Of a stretch of DNA of 64,000 bases, positions 11,501 to 24,479 are shown one piece after another. A program made the position numbers and the translations under genes. Source of the stretch: Eudromia elegans (Eukaryota > Chordata > Aves > Tinamiformes > Tinamidae); the NCBI GenBank assembly GCA_003342815.1, contig PTEX01000006.1, forward strand, positions 1,123,338-1,187,337, read 5' to 3'. Each line of letters begins with the position of its first letter. Positions within the stretch are counted from its first letter, which is position 1. The notes beneath the pieces are model-generated. The model had not been told where the DNA came from and did not search any database. It worked only from the letters and a program-made list of their open reading frames with translations.

Positions 11501-14355
11501 TCCACCAACTCGCTTTAAAGAAATGCAGGTGTAATGTATATCCAGACTTGACTGGCTTCATTCTTTTCAATGCTTGCTCCCCTAGCAACTGGAAGGGTTA
11601 CGGCAGGATCGGCTTCGTCTTCCTCGATGAGTTTTCCATGAGATAGCAAGAGGAATCTCCTGCACTCAAGTGCTCTAAGGACAGACTTCTGTGTCCTTTT
11701 GGAGCCAGTAGCGTTCAAGTTTTCACTCTACCTTAGATTTCCTGAAGTAATGTAAATGTAACCTTGCAAAATATCAAGCATTTAAATTTGTATTTACGTG
11801 GGAGGTAATTTTACTGCCTCTAATCTGATGTTCTCACAGCACTATTATACCAGCAACTCCCTATTTTCAACCTTTTACCACTGTACTATAAGTAAATGGA
11901 AGTGCTTTTACTATATAAAATATACACAGTTTTTATTCAGGACATTTCCCTGATTAGAAGAGTTTCTGTTATTAAAAATGTATTATTCTATTGTTTTGAA
12001 AATGAATTATCCCTTGAGGGTATTCCAAGAAGTTAAAGGAATGCTACTAATTTTGATATGTCAAACAACTGGCCTAATTTAACAGTGGTCTGTTTAGGTA
12101 CACACATGAAGCAAATGAGACTGCAGGCAAATTGCGCAGTTAAAAACGAAAAAGCGGAAATGCAACAATTTATTTTGTGTTTAGAAAGGGATTTCATGTC
12201 TTACTATCTAAAGAAAGAAAGGAAGAGTCACTTAAAGTCAAAAGAATTAAGAGACCATCATTGATCATGTATAAGACTACAGGTGAAACTGCTGGTCTAC
12301 GAGCTGACAATGCTGTGCGAAGAAGCTTTTAAGAGATGCAACTAAACAGTTATCATTATACATATTTGCATGTTAGCTGGAAAGGCAAGCCAGTGAGAAA
12401 TGTGACACACAAAACTGAAAGCAAGCTATTTTAAAGATAAGCAGATACAGTACTGCTATTATATTCCAATTAAACAAAAATTAATTCTCAGAAAATGACA
12501 TTCAGCTGATGCAATACTTGGTAAAATTGAGAAACTTACAATATCAAACAACCTAAAGCACTGACCAATCATCAAGATCTCTTCACTTAATCTCTTCACT
12601 TTCAGCACAGAACTTCTTAATAAATAGAATGTAAATATTATTGTAGCAGAAATCTTTTTAGTGGGTATATAACCACGCACATATATAGCTGCCAGATCTC
12701 TACAATTCTCCTTTATGTGCTTCTCAGTGTGAAATGCAGTGTGAGCATACGGCAGATGTTAAATACAAATTTATAAGCTTAGTTTTCAGTGAATTCATTC
12801 CAACAGTAGAAACAAAAAGAGAAACTGAAAATGGTTAAGGTGCAGTTTCTTTTCACAATTCCCCATATCAGAATGGGCGTGCAGCTTTAAAGAGCTTAAG
12901 AGTCATAGTAGGAGTCTAATATAGGAGTGGCAACGCTAAGGAATCCAAACAACAAGCTCATGTGAAATTCCTCAGGCAGTAGTTGGGTGCGGTAAAGAAG
13001 CAGTAGATGCCTGATTTGCAGGAACATCTAATGGTATCTAATGCTTTAGCATTTTCTCACATTGGACATGGGCCACCTCTGTTCAACTGTGAGGTTATTT
13101 GTTTGATTTGCTTTTGGGCTTGTTTTTATTTTAAGACTTTAAGGGTTCGCCACTGAAGGGCTTATATATTGCTCAAACAAAGCGACAACTACAAAGCCAT
13201 AAAGGACATAGAGTAATAAGGCAACAGCACAGTGTGTCCACACAGGACTCCAAGTTACTAGGACCTGTTAGGTTTCTACATCAAGTCTCTGATGGCAAGT
13301 CCTCTGAGGCAGGAAAAGCCTGCACTGCAACCAGAGCACAGGCAGGACTGTCAGATCTCCCCGAGTGCTCCTCCAGCTTGACTGACCAGGGGAACTTGTC
13401 AACGTTTGAAAGGTGCAGGAATATTTGGGGACAGACAACAAAACTATTGAAATTCTATCACTACTTCAAGCTCCTCTTCGGAAAAAAGCTTTTTGCTTGC
13501 CACTGTACAGACAGAACACGAGATAAGGAGCTGAAAGTGGATCAAAGACACACAAAGAGATTAGGGCATGCAGCTCCTAACAAGTTAAGTTGGAAAACTA
13601 GGGGCTCTATGAATCCCTGGAGTTTAAACTAAGTGTTTAGGAACTGATCTTTTGTAACAGATGACAATATTCTGTGCCACGACCACTCCTTAAGATTATG
13701 GAAACAGCCAGCAAAATGGCATGTCCATGTCTTCCAACTCAGAACTGTTGACATTCAGAACAACAGGAAGAGGAAACCCATAAACCAGGCAAAGCCATGC
13801 ACCCATCCCATATAATTATGAGTGGGTGGAAGAGGAAAATCAAAGAACCAGTCACCCAACAGGAAACTAGAAGTGGCACAGGTAGAAGGGAAAAATTAAA
13901 ACATGCCAGCCTACCAGTGTAGTTTGTGCCAACTGAAACAGTCTTGTCTTGATGAGAAAGGGGTGGAGGGCACAAAGAAGACAGACCAGGATCCCATACT
14001 GTCCCTTCTGACAGTCAAAATGAGTGTTCAGTGTAGCTATGTTTTATAAGGAAGTCTCATAGCAAAGACCAGAACCTGACATTACAGACGAACACATGGC
14101 AGGAAAGCAGCAACAAGTTACCTTTGTGCTAAAATTCTGCATCCATACAAAGCTGTTGGCTTTAAGGTTTTTTTTTAATCTTTTCATTTAGAGTAGTCGC
14201 ATCCTTTGAAATGAAGTTGGTTTGTGTTATTTTAATTGCTGTTATCTACATATGGTTGTTGATACTGAAACCTACCAGCAGGGATGGACTAGAACGCAAA
14301 CAGATATAAGGTTTATAAACTTTACATACAGTGGTGTATAAATTACTTTTGTTAC
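8514..14355 (-). other. ASPG: ASPG intron 12
   Basis: 5.8 kb, AT-rich, with short A/T homopolymers near 9830-9870. No coding exon or clear repeat family recognised. Confidence 0.7.
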
Positions 14356-14519
14356 CTGAACTGGATCGCATTCGTCAGTGGGGTAGATCCATATCTGTCT
14401 CTAGCATAAACAGTGGCACCAGATGTCAACAAATACTCAACTAGTGGTAAATGCCCTTCAGAGGCTGCAATATGAAGTGGTGTTCGGCCATCGTAGTCTT
14501 CACAGCTCAGATTTCCACC
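14356..14519 (-). CDS. ASPG: ASPG exon 12 (two ankyrin units)
   Basis: Enters in phase 0 and leaves in phase 2. Contains one complete ankyrin unit, DYDGRTPLHIAASEGHLPLV followed by EYLLTSGATV, and the first half of a second, DRYGSTPLTNAIQF. TPLH and the G-H-L-x-x-V-x-x-L-L spacing are textbook ankyrin. Acceptor TTGTAG, donor TTCAG|GTAACA. Confidence 0.97.
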
Positions 14520-15398
14520 CTACAAAAGCACAAATCCTCCATATGCTAAGAAGATAATGGCTGCATATGAAATCTTTGGTACAACAGTAGATGTCTACAT
14601 GAATTCGACCACAAAAGATTACGCTTGTCAAGCTTACTTGAATCTCATTTTGCAGTGTTGTTTTCAGCACCAGGAAGATAATTATTCCACCTTTTTCATG
14701 CCATCCCCCTCCTTACATTTTCTCATTACAGCCCCTTCAGTTATGCTGTTTACTGAAGTACAACCTACGGCAGCAGCTCTGTGCCTATGCAGGCAGTTTA
14801 CTACTTGAATTTGTCTTAGCTTGTTGTTATTTTCGAGATACATTTATCCTTCTTTTCCTAGTCCCACTACCGATGTCTCCTGTGCAGGGCAAGCCAGTGA
14901 AAATACACAAAAAAATACGGAAGTGATACTGAGGAATGACCGTAATTTTTTAAGTATAATCCCAGCTAGAGTCCAAATTTTGATTTTGCACCGGACTGTG
15001 ATTTGCTTAAACATATTTTTCAAGTTCCTTTTTTAATCACGAAAGATTTACATCTAGAAGGTGGATACTATGAATATACATAAAGAAAGTTAGGCGAAGG
15101 AAAGCGGCGCAAACCATTTTAAAGAGTTCCAAAGTTAGCAGATAAGAACTTGCATATTAAGCTACCTGCAGTTTCACTGTTCAAAAGAAAACATAACAGC
15201 TGAGAACCTGATAGAGGAAAGAACATACCAGTTTTGAAAGGCAAAGACTGAAGTGCCTAAAAACCAATCGTATTAGTCCAAGTACTTTGTTTTTAAGACT
15301 TGAACAGTTGTTGCTCAGTAAGCATGGCTTCCTCCCAGTCATTTACAGCTCCATTTAAATACTTGTATTTTACAAAAACAATATTAATTCTACATTAC
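14520..15398 (-). other. ASPG: ASPG intron 11
   Basis: About 0.9 kb, ordinary AT-rich intron; nothing recognised. Confidence 0.8.
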
Positions 15399-15494
15399 CA
15401 TTTCTTTTATGGCTCTCAGAGCATCTATGTCACCCAGCTTAGCTGCAGCACAAGCCAAAGGTGGAATTAATGCATCTCTTATGGCTTCTAACTC
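15399..15494 (-). CDS. ASPG: ASPG exon 11 (start of ankyrin tail)
   Basis: Phase 0, 32 codons: ELEAIRDALIPPLACAAAKL then GDIDALRAIKEM. Mammalian ASPG has ALRNALVPSLACAAAHAGDVEAL here. The LACAAAKLGDIDAL helix pair starts the ankyrin region. Acceptor TCTTAG, donor ATG|GTAATG. Confidence 0.95.
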
Positions 15495-16618
15495 CTAAGA
15501 AAGAAAGAAGAAGAAGAAACACTTGGACATCAATCATATTAGAGACAAGAATGATATTAAGTCATTAGAATACTGCCTTATGTATAGTTTCCAAATTAAA
15601 CTTCTGGATATTTAAAAATAGTAGCATTTATTTCTTAGGAGGAAACAAGTCTCCTGTTGATTACTACATTTTGCAGGTCCCATATCTGTTAAGTTATGTG
15701 TTCCTCCCCCTCCAAGCAACACTAGTTACCTATAGATATCTATATATAGCATTTCAGCTGCCCATACTAATTGCCATCTCTAGCAAATTCAGACAACTGC
15801 CCAAATTGCACAACAGCAGAGGATGAGAAAAAGGGCTAGGAGGGGTTGGAAAAGACTGTACAGTCCATTCTCAATACTGGATCAACCTTATCCATGTGAC
15901 CCCTCAGATATCTGTGCAACCTGCACTTTCAAACCTCCCCTGACAAATCCCACTGGTCCCTTAAATATCTTCCTGTTTTTCATGCACACTAAAGAAGAGC
16001 CATCCAAGTATTTATCAGCTACTAAAAAACCCACCTGCCCTGAAACCAAGCCAAGAGCAAATGCTTGCACTGCTCTTCACTGAACAACCAGTATTATGTT
16101 TTCTTATTTTCCGGAAGGAAATGGATATTAAACATCATAAATTACACCTGCGTAGTGTCCTCCTTAGGATCAGCCTTCCTTTGCTGCATCTCTAATTAAG
16201 CTGTTTCATCCATCATTATTTGGATTGCTCCAAACTGTTGATGCACTTGACCACAAAAATACAAAGCACTTTTTCATATCATTGATATTCTGAATTACAG
16301 CAACTGTCCAAGGCCCGTGATTGTGCACCCAGCCAGCCAAGAAAACAAACTCAAGATGAAGTTACAAAGAAAAAAACAAAAAAGTTAATATGTTTTTAAT
16401 TAAAAATATTTTAACGTTATTGTCATTGTGTACTTTCTCCCTAGCCCAACTGGTTAGCTGGGTTGCTCAGTACTAAACAAAATAACAAAAATAATTAAAA
16501 ATACCCAGTGCTCCATTTATTTTTCTTGGATTTTTTGTTCACTTTCAGATGCAGTTAAATTCCTTTAAGTGAGTTTACAGTTTTTTGCAAGTTCAGTTTT
16601 AAACATATAGGAATATAC
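15495..16618 (-). other. ASPG: ASPG intron 10
   Basis: About 1.1 kb. A patch at about 15834-16070 begins with 'ggttggaaaagac' and could be a very old CR1, but too little is left to call it. Confidence 0.75.
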
Positions 16619-16738
16619 CTCCTTGCAGCTGACGCTCAGAGATTTGGCAATCACTTGAATAAACTTGCTATCTCTCAGAGAGATCTTGTCTCCTGTGGGT
16701 ACAACAGTCATTTCTCCTCTTAGATTCTCACTCAGCAT
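16619..16738 (-). CDS. ASPG: ASPG exon 10
   Basis: Phase 0, 40 codons, acceptor TTTCAG and donor GAG|GTATAT. Begins MLSENLRGEMTVV, matching mammalian LLTKDLRGEMT, then a linker rich in Lys/Ser (GDKISLRDSKFIQVIAKSLS). It forms the hinge between enzyme domain and ankyrin tail. Confidence 0.93.
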
Positions 16739-19723
16739 CTGAAAAACGAGTAATCAAGTCCTTTGTTAGCAGGGAAAAATATGGTAGCAGTCTAATAAAA
16801 AAACCCTTAGGATCAAGTTAGAAAACTGTTTGGAAGAATTATGGAAACTAATTGAATGCAGACAAAAGTTTAAAAAAGTAGTTACTGTCCCATGAAGATT
16901 GCAAGCTTCAAAAGACACAGAAGGGGGGAAAGGGCAGGCAACTAAAACTTTCCTCTAAAGCAAAGACACCAAGATAAGCACATAATACAACATCTCACTT
17001 TAGAGTATGCAGACAAAAGATCTCTAGTGGGGGATGCTATAGTCTACCTAGAAACACAAAGCTAGTGAATAATTGGCAGGGAAAGCCTGAAGACCAGAAA
17101 ATTCTGAAATGTTGCCCTTTATCACCATTCCCAAAACATAGTATCACTGTCTGAATGCTTTCTGCAGAGACTGTGTACTTAAGGCCTCCAAACAAACTCC
17201 AGCAATGCCTGTAGACAGTCATCTATTCTAAATCATTTTTCAAACATTAGCCCTGATTTTGTTAAAATTTGGACATAAATTCAGCTTTGAATGCACAAGA
17301 TCTAGTGGAGTATTAGTCATTTATTATTAAAGTGAGAGTGTAACAATTTTGCAGTATGGATGTATCCAACATAACCAGAAGGGGAAAAAAAGGCAGCTAG
17401 TTCATTACACAGAAATTGCTTGAAGATCACAATAACAAAATGAAAATACTCTAAAAGCTGGGTTTTGGGAGATCCAGAGAACAGAAAGACTGACCTCAAC
17501 CATTAAGAAAAAAGAACTGGTTTCCTCAGTTCTGTATTTTACCTACTGGCATTCTTTCATTAAATGTTGCTGATGAAGCTATAAAGCACGGAGTTGTTTC
17601 AATTAGAATTTTAAAAAGCAGGATTGTGAAAGTTTGCAAGAGCAGATGAGATGTTGGAAGGAGGAATGCCCTGGGTTTACTTATGTCTAGGCATGCCCTT
17701 CATGAAAAAACCCTCGGAGCACCGACAGTGCCGTGGCTGCCGGCTGGAGGAGTCACACACACACACACGTAACTGCTGCGCACGGCGACCGCTTGGGCCC
17801 TTTAGTGCTTGACAGGTTGAGATCACTGCTTGGCCCCGGCAACCTTGGCAATTGGCACCCATGCTATACGTGCCCAACGCAAAGCCCCATGTGCCTTACT
17901 CTGTTCTACCAGCTCTGCAGCCGTTTACATGTGTCTGGGGGCACATTCCTTGCTCCTTTGTGTTGAAAGAGACTCCTAAAATAACCACGCCAGCTTCAGG
18001 AGAGCTTCCGTCTCTGGGGAGACTATTGTCTGGTGATATGTTTAGCTCAGGATCTTGCCACAGACAGCATATTTCCAAGCGTCCTTCTCCTCCTGGTCTC
18101 TACCACTCACTCCTGCCCAGGCAGCACAGCACGCTGCGCCTTTAGCAGTGTCAACCCAATTGTTTGTGGGGCCCTACAATGAGTCAAATGAGGAAAGTGA
18201 CTGTGCTTTAGCTCAGAGAACTTGCAAAAGTTACTTTGCTTTCCAAGTCATGTAAAGGAGCTCCCAGCACCTCATTAATACCATGTAGCACATTTCAGAG
18301 GGCTGCACAGGAAGGTGCAGGAGCACCTCTGAGCCAGTCGTGCCTAAGATGTCTTATCATCAGCTATATTGTCTTGCAAAACGGGATGTCAAATTGAGTT
18401 TTAATCCATAAGGCTAGGTAGAAAGCCAACTGGGAACATTTCTCCTGTCCCCTGTCTCTGTGTAAGTATTACAAGGCCTACAATAAATAGCAGGTTCGTA
18501 TACTTAGAACCCAGGTTAGTGAGCATACTAAAAAAGCATCAGTGATGAGCTCTAGCTTCTAAAGTATACATACACAAACATATGTTCACGTGGAAGCAAA
18601 ATAACAGCAAGTCTACAGCACCAGATTAAAGTTTAGGCACTATTAATGAAAAATACCACTATTCTTCCCACAGCATTATATTACCTGTTAATCGTTTTTC
18701 TTGGACAGAGGATACTATTGCCTGCCTTCCTGATGAGATGCAAAGCTTCTTCTCTCATTCCATCAGATCAAGCCCTTTATCCAGCAACTATAAGCCCAGA
18801 ATCTGCAAACTATTTCTAAGCACAGCAAGTGCCACTACCTCCCACCCAAGTTATGATCATACGTATCCCAATGTGTTTGTCTCAAAGCTGCTACCGGATG
18901 GAAGATACTGAGCATGAAATAATGCTCAAGTTCGTTTCTACTTTAATAAAAACAATTCACCACCATCAGATTCACATGTGCATGCCTAGCTTAAGTCCAG
19001 AGAGTGACTCATCATGATGTCATTACCCAAAGTGTCAGGATTCTGACATCTACCTAGGTCAGAACATTTAACACAGAGCTATGGATTCACAGTGTTAAGA
19101 AACTGTCCTGTTTGGGGGAAATGTCCTGATTAAACACCAACAAATAAAAAGAATCTTGCTAAACTGGGTAAGCTATTAAAGTCAGTTACAATCTTTTTTA
19201 ATATAATCCTCTCTTTTTGATGCATTTACAATGCTTAGAGAAAAAAAAAGAACAAAAATTGACATGATTAACACTGTAAAGGAAGGGACTGTAGGCACCA
19301 TTTATTTTCAGCAAGAGCCTTGGATGAAATCTTTACTCCACTTAAGTCAATGACAGGATCTTTATGGACTTCAGTAGCTCTAGCCTTCTGTCTTCCCTGT
19401 GAATTTCCACATACAGATTTTTAGCAGAGAGGTGTCCGAGATAAGCTATTACCATTAAAACATAGTATATTTATGACTTGGTCATAGTCTTCAATGGCTT
19501 TATACAGAATGTATTCTTCTCTCTGATTCTGCATATATTCATTTGCTTAACAATATTTCCCATAAGATTATTTTAAGATATATCCATAAGATATTTTCCA
19601 CATTGTGGCTCTGGAATCAATTACTTAGAAATGCAAGGGAGAAGGTCAAGCCATTCAGCGAGACAGAACCCAGCACAGCAGATGAGAAAATTAAGACTTT
19701 CAAGGTCACACTGCAACATTTAC
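16739..19723 (-). other. ASPG: ASPG intron 9
   Basis: 3.0 kb. Contains a short CA run (17754-17768) in a locally GC-richer patch (about 17680-18150). No exon or known repeat recognised. Confidence 0.75.
17754..17768 (+). repeat. CA microsatellite, short
   Basis: About seven CA units in ASPG intron 9. Confidence 0.85.
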
Positions 19724-19837
19724 CTGCCTCTTCTCCTCCCAGGTAAGTTCACACTTGCTGAGCGTGTATGACAGTTTAGCCAGGGCTGCCTCTGGTGTCA
19801 TATCACCTCCAGGAATTATTCCAACATCAGCGAGAGT
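19724..19837 (-). CDS. ASPG: ASPG exon 9
   Basis: Phase 0, 38 codons. Reads TLADVGIIPGGDMTPEAALA then KLSYTLSKCELTWEEKRQ. DMTPEAALAKLSY is the well-conserved end of the asparaginase domain. Acceptor GTTCAG, donor CAG|GTAAAT. Confidence 0.96.
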
Positions 19838-22704
19838 CTGAACAGAAAGCAGTAATGACTCCAATTAGCATAGCACTCAGGAATAGGTGTGCATACAGCA
19901 AACATACCTGAATGATAGGGAACCACACAGAATACAACATAGAGCCAATCTCCGCCGAGTCCTGCTCCTTTACAACTGTAACTTTCATAATTTTAGTTAT
20001 CAAATACCTGTCAGATGAACCAAGATGACTTCTGCTTTAAATTCTTTTTCATTAAATAACGTTAAAAAGTGTTTAACCAAATACCTGCCCTGGTCATTTA
20101 CGTATCCTAAAATGGAAAGGTTACGGGTTGGTGTGAGCTATCTGCAAATTGTCAGATTATCTTTAGTGAAAAGCAGCAGCTACTCTCTTATAACCCAGTG
20201 CCTTACCTCCCTGAACACTGCCAAGCACGCTGTTCTCCCATGCACGTATTTACCATTCTTTTACAGGGTATTATTTTGCATGAATTCTAGCACTACAGTG
20301 CACTCACAGCAGGAGGGTTTTCGCATCTTTCCAGGCTACACTCACAGTACATTATTTAGAAAGCACAATTGAAATGCACAATTTACACCGGTCTGACAAG
20401 AACAACTGCAAACGATGACACAAACTTTTTAGTCTATCTTTTCAACAGTTTAAAAAAAAATCTGAACCAAAACAAAAAGCAGAAATAAGCCAACTACCTA
20501 TGCTTGCCCTAGCAAGCTCTGTAAGTGCAAAGTGGGTAAGGCAGCAAAGGAGATCTCAGACTTCTTGTCACTGAGAATGGTAGCAGGGCAAACACTCAGG
20601 CTTATTTATAATAAACATGATGGTCTGTGATTTAATGTGATGCCTCAGAGTTAAGCATCTTGCATTAGGTTCTTTAAACTGATTTATTTTTATATTCCTT
20701 GGGTATAAATTGCAGTTTTGAAACGTGGTGTAGTTTAACTAGTACTTTAGCAAGATACAGTGTCCTAATCAGGTCACTATCTCTGAGAGCCTTAGACTGG
20801 CATTTTTAAGACTACCATATAAAAGCACTTACAGAAAAGGTGGGAAATGGAGAGCTAGCCTGCAGTTAGGACCAAGGAACAGTCATACCTCTTTCAGAGG
20901 GTTTGGGAAGCAGGAGGACCTTTCCAAGGAGGAGGGATTTCCCAGCTTCCTTCCCAAACCTAAAGTTCCTTCAACTACCACTCTCTGCTGTGCAGAGGGA
21001 TCAGAGGCCAGACATTCAGTTAATTAAAACAAATTATGAACCACCTGACTAGCTTGAATGCATAAAACATGGCCTGCACATATGCAAAAACCTGTAAAAC
21101 ATTTTATTTAAAGAAAAAGGAAAAACAAAGTAAAGCTAACATTACAGAGTTTCCAGTATTTATCAATGATGCTTCCTCTGTAGTTTGGTTCCCGTGAAAT
21201 AACTAAGTCAATGAAAAAACAAGCATGGACTACCTCTGTAGGGTCTGGCTTTGTCAGGGTTCTTCTCAACACACGCCAAGAAAACAGGACAGCCTCCCTC
21301 AAAGGATGAGGAAGCAATATAATATAACACATGCTCCACATAAAATACAAAAGCAGAAGCAAACACTTTTCCACATAGCTTTACAGAGGTATAGTAAGAA
21401 AATGCTGGTGACCTGACCAGAATCTCTTAATTAAGCACACCAACACATTGGATCAGAGTGCAAAAAGCCTTTTTTAGAGGTGTCTATTTGGAGAACTTTT
21501 TAACCAGAGCAAATAAGAGTTTTGTTCCTCCCAAACATTTTAGCAAGTTCATTTTATGCAGGAGATCACACAGAAGTTAGATCTTTCTTTCCTGTTGTTT
21601 CTCAAAACCAAACCTGGTGTGTTTTATTCACTCAAGTGCTTTCTTCTTTCTGTGTGAACTGTTCTATACCATCTATGTATTCTTATTGTATTTGGTACAG
21701 ATCATGGAATTGCTTTTTCTTAAGTTAAAGGAAAAAAAATCAAGCAACTCCCAAGTAACAAACAACAACCTCTTAGAAATTCCCTCCCTTTCTGCTCAAA
21801 ACAGCAAATTAAATGCTCTGGAAGCAACTATAATCTAAAGCTGTGTCAAAACCAATGTTAAAATAGGCAGGTTTCAGTACCAGTCTAAAGGAGTTAAGTT
21901 CCCCTTGCAGTCAATGAAGGGATGAGCTCTGCCAGATGAGTGGCTGCTCCCAATAAAAACAGGTGTCTAAAACAGGGAAATGAGTCACTCTCTGGCAGTG
22001 CTTCTTAGATATTTAATGGCTGGCCTTTTCATAAAGGCAAGTTAAATGAGCTTCCTTCACACTACCACATGCAGCATAAACTCTTATACACCTTTGAGCT
22101 CTAACTAGTGCCAGTATTGTCATGTCTTAATACAAAATTAAGAAATTCACTATCAAATGCTCTGAGTATATAAATAAGGTCTGCTTTAAGCTAGTCTTCA
22201 TAGCTAAAAGCAACGGATTCCCAATTTGCAAGATCAATGCTTTCTTAGAAGCTCTTCTCTCAATTTCACATTGAATTCAGTTGCACTTTCAGTCAAATAA
22301 ATGCTGGCATTTGCAGCATTGTTTGGATTTGTAGGCCTTCTTGATGTTTGTATGCTGCAATTAAGTAACTACTGGCCTATCAAATATTACTTTATTTGAT
22401 CATCTGACTACCTAGTATACCAATATAATGCAATGGAATCCTGGAGTACTGCAAAACAACAGGAGCCAGCAATAAATAAATGGGATTTGAGTTGACTGTA
22501 CGACTAGGAGTAACAGGATCTTGTTTGCAGACAGATTATTTTATATTTTGTATTTTTTATCATTATTTTATAAGAAATATCTTGACAGTCTTAAAAAAAA
22601 AAGTTTTTATACCCTGGGATGACCAGAAGTACACAAACAAATTCAATCAGTAAAATGTTTCTTCTACAGATCAGGAGAGTCTGAAATCACTGCATAACCC
22701 TCAC
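19838..22704 (-). other. ASPG: ASPG intron 8
   Basis: 2.9 kb, AT-rich; nothing recognised beyond short homopolymers. Confidence 0.75.
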
Positions 22705-22890
22705 CTGCCCTGTAGCATAGACTGTTGTAACAGAGCCTCGTAAGCACTGGGTGCAGTTCAGAATCACCACTTTTCGTTCCGTCGCTTTCTTCAGTTCTTC
22801 TAGCAAGTCTTCTCTGTTATTTGGGGCATTGCCACTTCCATAAGTTTCAAGTACAATGCCCTCAATTGGAGGCTGAAGAAATGCTTTTAC
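22705..22890 (-). CDS. ASPG: ASPG exon 8
   Basis: Longest exon: 62 codons, phase 0, acceptor AAACAG and donor CAG|GTGAGG. Reads VKAFLQPPIEGIVLETYGSG, then NREDLLEELKKATERKVVIL and NCTQCLRGSVTTVYATGQ. This is the C-terminal subdomain of the asparaginase fold, carrying the conserved GVVxETxGSGN and NCTxCxxGxVTTxYAxG blocks. Confidence 0.97.
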
Positions 22891-24366
22891 CTGTTTAAAA
22901 AGATAGGAAAGACAGCCAAAGCACATGTTTAAAGCACACTGAGATTTTTATATGTGGCACAGAATTAAAACAAATGTCTATTACTGTTAGAGTCCTATAG
23001 GCAGCCCTGCATGCCCTTCTCTTCTCCCCCTCTGCAGTAACTGTAGTTACAAAAAATGAGAATTTCACTCCTTAGCTTCCTTAAAATCTATCCTTCTCTG
23101 AATTTTAAAAATAAACTATTTTCTACAGTAATGAACCCATCATAAAACAGTATGAAATTTAGTTGTGGTAAATCTATTGTTCTGCTATGCTAAAAGAGTA
23201 TAGGCTGTTAATTGCACTTAAACAATATCATACATTAAAAAAAAAAATAAATTATATTAGAGCCCCTTACCACACCTGCCCAGATTCTTTTTTTTTTTTT
23301 TTTAATGAACAAAAGTTTTGTCAATAAATGTTCTTACCAAGGGAGAGAACTTCTCACCTGTCACAAAAGAACACTGCAATGAGGCCTGCAGCTTTTTAAC
23401 ACAAGAAACAATTCATTTAATTCATAGCAAGTTTTTTTTTAAAAAAAGGAAATATTAATTCACTCTGGCCAACTGTTAACGAGATAGTTATTGTATCTCA
23501 CTGTAGTAGGCTACCTAACAAAGTTCTCTTCCTAAGAACATGTATTTTAGACAACCTAGATGTTTCCTCTGTTGATCACAGAGGCTATATGCAATACACT
23601 GTAATTCCCTGTGAGGCTAACTGCAGTTGGAGGTTTATAACAAGTATACCACTCCTCTGCCTTTCCATCTGTTCACACTCAGCTAGAAAGAACGCTAATG
23701 TAATTGAGGAATCCTGCTTAAACTACTGGACTCAATTTGAGATGGCAACAGCCACGAAAGACCTGTCATGTTAAAGGAACTGGTTTTAGAGAAAAAATGT
23801 AAAGACACAAACTACCTAAAGTCACAGTTCTATCGAACTATTTCTAAAGGCTTAGAGCAACAAAATAATAATAAGCATCTTCAGTTCTTTCGTAATACAC
23901 AGAGTCATCTTGAGCATCAGTGTGAAGAGAACTGAGCTTTAGGAAAGAGCATGAACTGCAGAAAAAGGCACACTGACCTCCATGCCCTCCCCACCATGTA
24001 TTCTTTGGCTAGATATCTTTACGTAATATGCTTCACTGTGCAGTAAGAAAGCATTTCTCTGGTCACTGTAGCACTACCTCTTTAGAAAAGTACATGTGAC
24101 CTACAATTAGCCCTGGTAAGAAATGAGCTTTCAGTTCCAAGGCCCAGTTCAGATGTTTTAAAAGTTTTCACCAACACTCTGTGATATGAAAACAGTCTTT
24201 GAATGCCCTGGTATTGCAAAATATTCATCAGCAGACAAGAAGATACCCTCCCTTCTCTCCAAGAAGCCAACCACTGCTATAAAATCGCAGCTCCCAAATT
24301 CTGCCTAAGCAAAGAAGTATCTGAGCGTCATTTAATGCACTTCCAGAACGAAGTGGCAACACTTAC
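22891..24366 (-). other. ASPG: ASPG intron 7
   Basis: 1.5 kb with A and T homopolymer runs near 23235-23303 and 23430-23450. Nothing else recognised. Confidence 0.75.
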
Positions 24367-24479
24367 AGCAGCGGCGGTGATTCCGGGGAAGATTCGCAGC
24401 AGCCCAACGTTCCTGTTCATATTGGTGTGAACTCGAAATCTCTTTTTGGTATTGGCTCTCCACACCGTGTCCCAATTTA
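24367..24479 (-). CDS. ASPG: ASPG exon 7 (divergent linker exon)
   Basis: Acceptor TTAACAG, donor GCT|GTAAGT; enters in phase 1 and ends in phase 0. The second half, NVGLLRIFPGITAAA, matches mammalian DVGLLRLYPGIPAAL. The first half (residues about 245-265, including NWDTVWRANTKKRFRVHTN) diverges clearly from mammalian ASPG, where a VVHSS segment is found. I identify the exon by its C-terminal half, its position and phase agreement. Confidence 0.88.

Noticed and set aside
15834..16070. Possible very old CR1 in ASPG intron 10
   Set aside because: Only the first dozen or so bases resemble CR1; the following text does not follow the element, so it is not supported.
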